Assembly (NCBI GenBank): GCA_017882555.1
Contig: JADGPH010000166.1
Span: 1 to 6,821, forward strand
From: Thermoleophilia bacterium
GTDB lineage: Bacteria > Actinomycetota > Thermoleophilia > Miltoncostaeales > Miltoncostaeaceae
Direction: 5' to 3'
DNA: 6,821 bases
The notes beneath the pieces were generated by a model. It saw nothing but the letters and a program-made list of their open reading frames with translations. It was not told where the DNA came from and searched no databases. The position numbers were made by a program, and so were the translations under genes. Shown here in pieces: positions 1 through 5,385 of the stretch (the first letter of the stretch is position 1; each line of letters begins with the position of its first letter).

Positions 1-1
1 G

Positions 2-913
2 GACACCAGCGACGAGGCGTATCGCCAGAAGTACGAGCTGGAACACGGCACCGACATGACTCTGCTGGACGCGATCCTGCGCTTGCAGAACGAGCAGGAC
101 GGCACCCTGGCGGTGCGGTATTCATGCCGCTCGGCGATCTGCGGGTCCTGTGCCTGTCGTGCGAACGGCAAGACGGTGCTGGCATGCATGACCCAGGTCG
201 AGGACCTCAAGGAGCAAAACGGCGGCCAGCCGGTGCGCGTCGACCCGATCGGGAACTTCAAGCCGATCAAGGACCTTGTCGTTGACATGGAGCCGTTCTG
301 GAGCAAGTTCAAGTCGGTCAAGCCGTATTTGATCCCCGAAGACGCGGCTCCAGCACGTGAACGCATTGTCTCCAAGGAAGCAATGCAGAAGATCTACAAC
401 GAGAGCAAGTGCATTCTGTGTGCGGCCTGCTACTCCGAGTGCAACTCACTCGCTGCGGATTCCGAGTTCGTCGGCCCGGCAGCATTTGCATGGGGCTTCC
501 GCTTTGCGGCGGACGAGCGTGATGGCCAGCGCAAGCAGCGGGCCAAGCTCTACTCGGGTGAGCACGGCATCTGGGACTGCACTCGGTGCATGTACTGCAA
601 CGAGCGCTGCCCAAAGGGTGTCGACCCACGTGACGCGATCGAGAAGCTCGGCGGGATCGCCTTCGCCGAAGGCCTCGGGATGCGCGACGCGGGTGGTCGT
701 CACGCGAAGGCCTTCCTGGTATCGCTCCGGACCGGAGGAAAGCTCAACGAAACCCTGCTGGTGCCGCTCACGCAGCCCATCAAGGCCCCATTTGATCTCC
801 CATTCGCCCTCAAGATGATCTCGAAGGGCAAGGCCCCGTCGCCGATCCCGCACACAATCTCGAGACTCGACGAGGTCAAGAGGATCATGAAGAACGTGAA
901 GGAGACGATCTAG
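2..913 (+). CDS. sdhB: Succinate dehydrogenase/fumarate reductase iron-sulfur subunit, non-classical type, 5'-truncated
   Basis: The frame is open from the window edge, so the true start lies upstream and 303 residues are visible; the internal ATG at 56 is not the start. The protein carries electrons between the flavoprotein and the quinone- or thiol-reactive partner. Numbered from the first visible codon, the plant-type [2Fe-2S] domain has C42, C47, C50 and C62 (core CRSAICGSC). The C-terminal ferredoxin-like domain has C137, C140, C143 and C147 (CILCAACYSEC), then C193, C196, C199 and C203 (CTRCMYCNERCPKG). Classical SdhB has Ile or Val at the C196 position and binds [3Fe-4S] there; a Cys predicts [4Fe-4S], as in type E enzymes. 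About 100 residues follow the last Cys motif, far more than in E. coli SdhB, and this tail resembles HdrC-like and type E subunits. The next gene abuts directly and encodes the CCG-domain partner. The family is certain; succinate oxidation versus fumarate reduction cannot be decided from sequence. Confidence 0.95.
   Translation, partial: DTSDEAYRQKYELEHGTDMTLLDAILRLQNEQDGTLAVRYSCRSAICGSCACRANGKTVLACMTQVEDLKEQNGGQPVRVDPIGNFKPIKDLVVDMEPFWSKFKSVKPYLIPEDAAPARERIVSKEAMQKIYNESKCILCAACYSECNSLAADSEFVGPAAFAWGFRFAADERDGQRKQRAKLYSGEHGIWDCTRCMYCNERCPKGVDPRDAIEKLGGIAFAEGLGMRDAGGRHAKAFLVSLRTGGKLNETLLVPLTQPIKAPFDLPFALKMISKGKAPSPIPHTISRLDEVKRIMKNVKETI
898..904 (+). promoter_or_regulatory. Ribosome binding site for the CCG-domain gene
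   Basis: GAAGGAG lies nine bases before the GTG at 914, inside the last codons of the iron-sulfur subunit gene. It fixes the GTG as the start and indicates translational coupling, since the upstream TAG (911-913) directly abuts this GTG. Confidence 0.75.
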
Positions 914-1822
914 GTGGCGCGCCAGTTCGCATATTACCCCGGGTGCGTGGCGGAGTTCAGCTCGAAGGAGCTCAACTCGACCACCAAAGCACTCGCCCCA
1001 ATGCTGGACATTGAGCTTCTTCCGATGCCCGCAGCCACGTGTTGCGGAGCCGGTGATGTCGCCGAGGCGAAGCCGAATCTCTATTTGACGCTGAACGTTC
1101 GCATCTTGTCGCAGGCCGAGGACATGGGCTGCGACATCATGACCATCTGCAACGTGTGCACGTTGAATCTGCGGCGCGCGAACAAACTCGTCAAGGAAGA
1201 TCCCCGCCTGCTCGAGAGCGTGAACGAGGAGCTGGTCAAGGCCGGTTCGCGCCCCTACGAGGGGACGCGCGAGGTCACCCATCTGCTCTGGTATATCGCG
1301 ACCGAGGAGGGCCTCTCGCTGCTCGAGAGCCAGGGTCCCAAGGGCCTGAACGGCCTGCGGGTTGCTCCCTATTACGGCTGCCAGCTGTTGCGGCCGTCGT
1401 CGGTGATGGGCTTTGAGGATCCCGACCAGCCGCAGTCGCTGGAGCGCCTGATCGTGGCGCTGGGCGGCGAGGTTGCCGATTACGAGGCCAAGTCGAAGTG
1501 CTGCGGCTTTCCGATCTTGTTGGCCCGCGAGACCACGGCCCTCAAGGAGTCGCATGTCGCGCTCTCGCAGGCCCGTGATGCGGGTGCCGACTGCATGGTC
1601 ACCCCGTGTCCGCTCTGTCACCTCGCGATGGACGCATACCAGCGCAAGGCAGAGGTGGCCAATGGCGAGATCTACAACATGCCGGTGCTGCACTTGCCCC
1701 AACTGCTGGGTCTGGCGCTCGGGCTGGACACCAAGATCATGGACTTCAAGCGGCACATGGTGTCGGTTGACCCCGTGTTGTCGGTTGTCAGCGGTGAGCC
1801 GGCGCTCGCCGGTCGCGCTTAG
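914..1822 (+). CDS. sdhE: SdhE/HdrB-like subunit with two CCG domains
   Basis: A 302-residue protein of the heterodisulfide reductase subunit B family. It contains two full cysteine-rich CCG domains: C11, C43-C44-G and C79-x-x-C82 (CX31CC, X34, CXXC), then C156, C196-C197-G and C232-x-x-C235 (CX39CC, X34, CXXC). In HdrB such domains hold non-cubane iron-sulfur clusters; in type E succinate:quinone oxidoreductases (Sulfolobales, Campylobacter, Wolinella Mfr) the homologous SdhE replaces the SdhCD membrane anchor. I see no transmembrane helix, so any membrane contact would be peripheral. The gene starts with GTG immediately after the stop of the iron-sulfur gene and has a good SD. The pair corresponds to the two halves of the fused methanogen TfrB subunit. 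Its role as the quinone-side or thiol-side module of a succinate/fumarate enzyme is inferred from context. HdrB homology alone could suggest a heterodisulfide reductase, but adjacency to an SdhB argues against that. Confidence 0.9.
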   Translation: MARQFAYYPGCVAEFSSKELNSTTKALAPMLDIELLPMPAATCCGAGDVAEAKPNLYLTLNVRILSQAEDMGCDIMTICNVCTLNLRRANKLVKEDPRLLESVNEELVKAGSRPYEGTREVTHLLWYIATEEGLSLLESQGPKGLNGLRVAPYYGCQLLRPSSVMGFEDPDQPQSLERLIVALGGEVADYEAKSKCCGFPILLARETTALKESHVALSQARDAGADCMVTPCPLCHLAMDAYQRKAEVANGEIYNMPVLHLPQLLGLALGLDTKIMDFKRHMVSVDPVLSVVSGEPALAGRA

Positions 1823-1843
1823 TCCACGCGAACCCGCGACTCC

Positions 1844-1883
1844 CACAACGGGTTGCCCGCTCACATGCCGGTAACCCGTTGTG
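1844..1883 (+). terminator. Stem-loop after the sdh genes, putative terminator
   Basis: CACAACGGGTT (1844-1854) and AACCCGTTGTG (1873-1883) form a perfect 11-bp inverted repeat. The stem can extend inward by one G-U and two G-C pairs over an 18-base interval. It begins 21 bases after the stop of the CCG-domain gene. The downstream bases (CTTCGTTG) are only weakly T-rich, so intrinsic termination is plausible but not certain; a protein-binding operator for the next gene is the alternative. Confidence 0.55.
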
Positions 1884-1938
1884 CTTCGTTGCCGCGGCGA
1901 CAGGGTGCAATGTGTCGTGAACCTGGCATGATCGCCCT

Positions 1939-2553
1939 GTGAGTCGGATCTTGGCTGTCACCGATGCGGTTGCCGGGCAATTGCCGCCATGTTGCGGCGA
2001 TTGCGTGTTTTGGCAGCGCACCCGCATCCAGACCAAAGCCGCCACCAAGAGGCGGTGGGCCCGTGTGGCGGAGCGGCGGTTTGGCCCGTGGGGTCGGGTG
2101 CTGCACGAGCAAGGCGTCTTCCGCGGGATGATCCAATACGGGCCGCGGGTGCTGTTCCCGCGTTCGCGGGTGATGCCGGCCGGTCCGGTGTCATCCGATG
2201 CCGCCGTGGTGACCTGCGTCTATCTCGGCGAGGAAGATCGCCCTGGGACGTGCGAGCGCCTGTTCCTGGAGGCGCTGGCCGATCTTCAGGGCCGCCATGT
2301 TGCCGCTGTCGAGGCTTTTGCGATCAACTACCCCGACGGCGTCCCATACACAGAGCGGTTCGGCGCCCATCACACCCTGTTTGATCGGGTGTTCCTCGAG
2401 CACCTTGGGTTCGAGGTTGTCCGGAGCACCGGGCAGGTTGCTCTCATGCGCCTTGGCCTTGCCGAGGCCTCCGATCGCGTGCGCGGCCCGCTGGCCAAGA
2501 TCGCGATTCGTGTGCGTCGGCGACGACCTCGGCAGCAGACGCTGCGGGCATGA
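1939..2553 (+). CDS. Divergent GNAT-fold acetyltransferase-like protein with N-terminal Cys motif
   Basis: A 204-residue protein. The N-terminus carries C18-C19-G-D-C22 followed by V-F-W, resembling the Cys-x-x-Cys-x-Phe-Trp opening of an actinobacterial GNAT-like family I recall near parAB and elsewhere. Residues about 86-115 look like the GNAT acetyl-CoA-binding strand and helix, but the usual R/Q-x-x-G-x-G/A loop is degenerate (R101-P-G-T-C). Residues 152-172 (FLEHLGF, then a hydrophobic strand) match the usual GNAT end. The tail from about 180 is Arg-rich. The GTG start has no clear SD, so it may be read from a leaderless or near-leaderless message, as is common in Actinobacteria. It overlaps the next gene by four bases (ATGA), so the two are probably co-expressed. 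No substrate can be proposed, and the degenerate loop leaves catalysis in doubt. Confidence 0.7.
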   Translation: MSRILAVTDAVAGQLPPCCGDCVFWQRTRIQTKAATKRRWARVAERRFGPWGRVLHEQGVFRGMIQYGPRVLFPRSRVMPAGPVSSDAAVVTCVYLGEEDRPGTCERLFLEALADLQGRHVAAVEAFAINYPDGVPYTERFGAHHTLFDRVFLEHLGFEVVRSTGQVALMRLGLAEASDRVRGPLAKIAIRVRRRRPRQQTLRA

Positions 2554-3635
2554 CGCTCCGCGCGGTCATCGGCGATGGCCGGATGCGTGCCGCCTCCCTC
2601 ATGGCCGTGATCGCGGTGCTGGCGTTGAGTGCGGTCGGCTTGGCCGAGGCACAGACATCAGAGCACGCACGGATCGTGGCGGCACTCCGGACCGGCAATA
2701 CGTATGTCAGCCCGATCGCCTTCAGCGCCACCACCGCCCAGCAGGTCCGAGCCGACGCCGCCGAGCTCCTCAAACAGGGCGAGAAGGTCAAACTGGCCGC
2801 GGTGCAATCGACCGGTGGCCTGGAGATCTTCGCCTATGCCGCACAACTCCGGAGCGCACTGAAGTATTCGGGCACGCTGGTGGTCACGACGCCGCACGGG
2901 ACAGTTGGCGCGGCGGGCTCACGGTCTGAGCTCTCGGTTCAAAACGCGTTGCTGGCCGTAGGCGCCGACCGGGTCGTCGATCCGGCCGCGCGGCTTCTTA
3001 TCGCCGCGCAGGTCAGCACACCCCCGCCGAGCGACACCGGCACCGGCATTCGCGACCTCGTGTTGCTGGTCGGTCTGGCATTGTTGGGCGGCGCGTTCGC
3101 GATCGGCTGGGGTTTGCGGAGGGAAGAGCATCGAGCGCGCGATCGTGTCATGGAGTTGCGCGGGATCTTGAAGGTGTACGTGGATGCACTCGGTGCGCGG
3201 GCCGTGGTGCTCGCCACGCGCGCGAATCAGACGACCGCGGCACGGGCGTTGGTCGAAGCCGTTCATGCCTATCACGTTGCCGCGCTCGCGCTCGTCGACC
3301 ACGGTCTGACCGAGCCCGAGCTCGCCGAAGGGGCAGCGTCAGTGCGTGGCGGTCTCTACGACGCCGAGCGCGCGGGGGGCCTGCTGGGTGTGGAGCTCCC
3401 GGCAGCAGATCCCTTTGCCGACCTGTGTGTCGTCGATCCGGCCCACGGACCACGCGTCCACGACGGCGAGGACGGACCACTGTGTGCGGACTGCGCTGAG
3501 CAGCTCGAGGCGGGACAGGAACTCGTGCCGCGACGCGTGCTGGTGGCGGGCCAGCCGGTGTCCTATCGCGATGCGCCCGTGCCGTACGGGGTCACGACGC
3601 CCCCCGGCGCGTCAGCCGCCAGGGTGCGCCACTGA
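2550..3635 (+). CDS. Secreted/membrane-anchored protein with one TM helix and Cys/His tail
   Basis: A 361-residue protein of unknown function. Residues 13-34 form a signal peptide or signal anchor with a plausible cleavage after Ala-Glu-Ala (34). Residues about 36-160 would be an extracytoplasmic domain; its spacing vaguely recalls TPM-like domains of actinobacterial membrane proteins, which is a weak impression. Residues about 168-189 form a clear transmembrane helix followed by an Arg-rich stretch, placing the rest in the cytoplasm. A helical region (about 195-280) precedes a tail with C293-V-V-D-P-A-H299-G-P and C312-A-D-C315, a likely zinc-binding knuckle. The ATG at 2550 overlaps the stop of the GNAT-like gene as ATGA, favouring this start by coupling; the ATG at 2583 would give a more canonical short signal peptide. 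The tail motif seems familiar from actinobacterial proteins, but I know no function for it. Confidence 0.75.
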   Translation: MTLRAVIGDGRMRAASLMAVIAVLALSAVGLAEAQTSEHARIVAALRTGNTYVSPIAFSATTAQQVRADAAELLKQGEKVKLAAVQSTGGLEIFAYAAQLRSALKYSGTLVVTTPHGTVGAAGSRSELSVQNALLAVGADRVVDPAARLLIAAQVSTPPPSDTGTGIRDLVLLVGLALLGGAFAIGWGLRREEHRARDRVMELRGILKVYVDALGARAVVLATRANQTTAARALVEAVHAYHVAALALVDHGLTEPELAEGAASVRGGLYDAERAGGLLGVELPAADPFADLCVVDPAHGPRVHDGEDGPLCADCAEQLEAGQELVPRRVLVAGQPVSYRDAPVPYGVTTPPGASAARVRH

Positions 3636-3639
3636 CACG

Positions 3640-3682
3640 CGGGCCCAGTAATCTTCCGGCGCCATGGGTTCTTGGGCCCGTG
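3640..3682. repeat. Inverted repeat in the convergent intergenic region
   Basis: CGGGCCCA (3640-3647) and TGGGCCCG (3673-3680) are perfectly complementary across a 25-base interval, with one more G-U and one C-G pair possible outside. It lies just after the stop of the membrane protein gene, between converging genes, and may help end transcription from either side. There is no T-run beside it. Confidence 0.4.
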
Positions 3683-3721
3683 CCGTGAGCCCTGGGAACC
3701 AAGAGCGCCCGCCCTCCGCAT

Positions 3722-3746
3722 GGTCCGTCGCCGCCGACGGGCTTTG
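3722..3746 (+). terminator. Putative intrinsic terminator between convergent genes
   Basis: CCGTCG (3725-3730), loop CCGC, CGACGG (3735-3740) form a G+C-rich hairpin that can lengthen through G-U and G-C pairs to 3722-3743, followed by a short T-run (CTTTGC). It lies 87 bases past the membrane protein stop and just before the stop of the minus-strand hydratase gene. This is the best plus-strand terminator candidate in the window. On the minus strand the same hairpin lacks a T-run but could still act as a rho-assisted stop. Confidence 0.55.
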
Positions 3747-3752
3747 CTGACC

Positions 3753-4442
3753 CTAGGAGGTCGCCTTGGGCGGCATGACCAGGGCCTCGCCGGTAAGGAC
3801 CTCGACGCCTTCGCGGCTCACGACCGTGGTCAGCACCGCGCGGTTCTTTTCGGGCACGAGTTCCTTGACCGTCACCGTGCAGGTGAGCGTGTCGCCCGCT
3901 CGCACCGGCGCGGTCCAGCGCAAGCTCTGGGACAGGTAGATCGTGCCCGGCCCGGGGAGCTGCATCCCGATGGTCGCCGAGATCAGCCCTGCGGTGAGCA
4001 GACCGTGCGAGATCCGACCCTCAAACACGCTTGTCGCGGCCCAGGCCTCGTCGATGTGCACGGGGTTTGTGTCGCCGGTGATCTGTGCGAACGCGTCGAT
4101 CTCGGCTTGAGTAATCAGCTTCGTGAAGCTTGCCTGCTCGCCGACCTCCAGCGCGTCGATCGACCTCCCCGGCGGATACGTGCGCGCCGGGCGCGAAAGC
4201 TCTGCGGGTCGGGACCCCGTTGATATCGGCCAGCCCACAAGCGCTCCGAGATACCCCGACGCCGAGCCCCCTGGCGCCCACGCCGACAGCGGGCCCTGCC
4301 ACGCCTTGTTCCAGGCATCCAGCGCGTTGTCGAACGCGTCGACGGCCGAGAAAGAGGACTGTGGAACACCCCAGATCTCCATCCAGCGGGCAATCGGTGC
4401 GGCGTGGTCGGCGTGGGTGGGCAGTTTGGTGGTCGTGGTCAT
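3753..4442 (-). CDS. phaJ: (R)-specific enoyl-CoA hydratase, MaoC/PhaJ type, with N-terminal extension
   Basis: A 229-residue protein. Residues about 95-229 form a MaoC-like hotdog domain with the hydratase-2 signature: D124-T-N-P-V-H129-I-D and S-H146-G-L; D124 and H129 match the catalytic Asp/His pair of Aeromonas PhaJ with the same spacing. The following Q-L-P-G-x-G-(S/T)-I-Y-L stretch is also PhaJ-like. The expected reaction is reversible hydration of crotonyl-CoA (or longer trans-2-enoyl-CoA) to the (R)-3-hydroxyacyl-CoA. About 95 extra N-terminal residues precede the domain; typical PhaJ is near 135 residues. The extension is Trp-rich (W20, W24, W44, W48, W55, W71), with a helical segment at about 31-55, and resembles no catalytic domain I know. 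AGGAG at 4451-4455, eight bases upstream, supports the start. The gene is third in an operon with thiolase and reductase, 68 bp after the reductase stop. The hydratase assignment is strong; the physiological direction is open. Confidence 0.9.
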   Translation of the reverse strand: MTTTTKLPTHADHAAPIARWMEIWGVPQSSFSAVDAFDNALDAWNKAWQGPLSAWAPGGSASGYLGALVGWPISTGSRPAELSRPARTYPPGRSIDALEVGEQASFTKLITQAEIDAFAQITGDTNPVHIDEAWAATSVFEGRISHGLLTAGLISATIGMQLPGPGTIYLSQSLRWTAPVRAGDTLTCTVTVKELVPEKNRAVLTTVVSREGVEVLTGEALVMPPKATS

Positions 4443-4469
4443 GGATCAGGCTCCTGCTCGTTTGAGAAT

Positions 4470-4499
4470 CGGATCGCGCCCGATCGCGGGCGCGATCCG
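4470..4499. repeat. Perfect 13-bp-stem hairpin between reductase and hydratase genes
   Basis: CGGATCGCGCCCG (4470-4482), loop ATCG, CGGGCGCGATCCG (4487-4499) form a perfect, very G+C-rich hairpin. It sits in the 68-bp gap, 11 bases after the reductase stop and 27 bases before the hydratase ATG, leaving the hydratase SD free. No T-run follows on either strand, so it looks more like an mRNA-stability or expression-tuning element than a strong terminator. Confidence 0.7.
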
Positions 4500-4510
4500 C
4501 GGGCGCACGT

Positions 4511-5374
4511 TCAATAGGCGGTAACGACGCCTCCATTGACATTCAGACAGGCACCGGTGATGTAGCTGCCGTCGCGCACGAGGAACACCACCGCCTTGGC
4601 GATCTCCTCGGGTTTGCCCCAGCGCCCCATGGGGATCTTTGCGAGCAACATCTCCTGGATCTTGGGCGCGATGATCGTGACCATATCGGTCTCGATAAAG
4701 CCTGGGGCGACGGCGTTGACCGTGATGCCCTTCGTCGCGTACTCGAGGGCAACGACCTTCGTCAACCCCAGCATACCGGCCTTGGCCGCCGCGTAATTGG
4801 CTTGCGTGAGGTTGCCGGTCTGTCCCACGAACGAGGACATGTTCACGATCCGGCCCCATCCACGGGTCTCCATGTTCGGCATGACCGCCTTCATCAGCGT
4901 GAAGACCGCCCCGAGGTTCGTGTTGATCACGCGGTCGAAGGCGAGCCGGTCCATCTTCCGGAACCACCCGTCCTCGGTGATCCCCGCGTTGTTGACCAAG
5001 ATGTCGACCCTTCCAAGCGCCGCGATCGTGTCGTTCACGAGCGTGGTGCACTGGCCTTCGTCGGAGATATCGGCCTGTAGGACGGTAGCCGTGCCGCCCA
5101 GGCGCTCGATCTCGGCGGCCACCTCCTCGGCGGGACCCTTGCTGTGGACGTAGTTGACCGCCACCGACGCCCCCTCGGCGCCGAGGGCCTTGGCCGTCGC
5201 AGCCCCGATTCCCCGGCTGGCGCCGGTCACCAGTGCCACCCTGCCGGCGAGCGGCCTCGCTGAGGTGGCTTCGGCAACGGCGGCCGGCGCGGCGCCATCT
5301 TCCTGCTCTTCGGAGGTCACACCCTTTGTCGTGTGGTTGGACCTCTTGGACCTGTTGCTCCGTGTCGGTGTCAT
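4511..5374 (-). CDS. phaB: Acetoacetyl-CoA reductase / 3-oxoacyl reductase-type SDR with N-terminal extension
   Basis: A 287-residue classical short-chain dehydrogenase. The core starts near residue 41, giving the usual 247-residue size. Visible motifs are the nucleotide-binding T50-G-A-S-R-G-I-G57, N128-N-A-G131, and a catalytic set N153, S181, Y194 and K198 (NYAAAKAG); P-G-F-I-E-T-D and the final I-T-G-x-x-L-N-V-N-G-G are typical of PhaB/FabG. R54 in the glycine motif fits NADPH use. Sitting between a biosynthetic-type thiolase gene and a PhaJ gene, it most likely reduces acetoacetyl-CoA to (R)-3-hydroxybutyryl-CoA; FabG activity on acyl-ACP is the alternative, since sequence alone does not separate them. 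The first 40 residues are extra: a basic Ser/Arg/Lys/Asn-rich part (2-17), an acidic patch (22-26) and an Ala-rich linker. A strong SD supports this start; a GTG at 5320 is a weaker alternative. The start lies nine bases after the thiolase stop, so the two are almost certainly co-transcribed. Confidence 0.88.
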   Translation of the reverse strand: MTPTRSNRSKRSNHTTKGVTSEEQEDGAAPAAVAEATSARPLAGRVALVTGASRGIGAATAKALGAEGASVAVNYVHSKGPAEEVAAEIERLGGTATVLQADISDEGQCTTLVNDTIAALGRVDILVNNAGITEDGWFRKMDRLAFDRVINTNLGAVFTLMKAVMPNMETRGWGRIVNMSSFVGQTGNLTQANYAAAKAGMLGLTKVVALEYATKGITVNAVAPGFIETDMVTIIAPKIQEMLLAKIPMGRWGKPEEIAKAVVFLVRDGSYITGACLNVNGGVVTAY

Positions 5375-5379
5375 CGCAG

Positions 5380-5385
5380 CCTCCT
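5380..5385 (-). promoter_or_regulatory. Ribosome binding site deciding the reductase start
   Basis: On the minus strand AGGAGG lies five bases before the ATG at 5374 and overlaps the thiolase stop codon (5384-5386). It supports the long form of the reductase, including its 40-residue extension, and coupling to thiolase translation. Confidence 0.75.

Noticed and set aside
446..1864. 472-codon minus-strand open frame opposite both sdh genes
   Set aside because: It is antisense to two strongly supported Fe-S genes, spans their junction, and its product is Arg/His/Leu-rich without any domain; a G+C-driven shadow.
1928..1942. Four-codon frame (M-I-A-L) overlapping the GTG of the GNAT-like gene
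   Set aside because: Too short, with no SD or conserved leader-peptide feature; probably chance.
3672..4223. 183-codon plus-strand open frame
   Set aside because: It runs antisense to the PhaJ hydratase and has no recognisable motif or SD.
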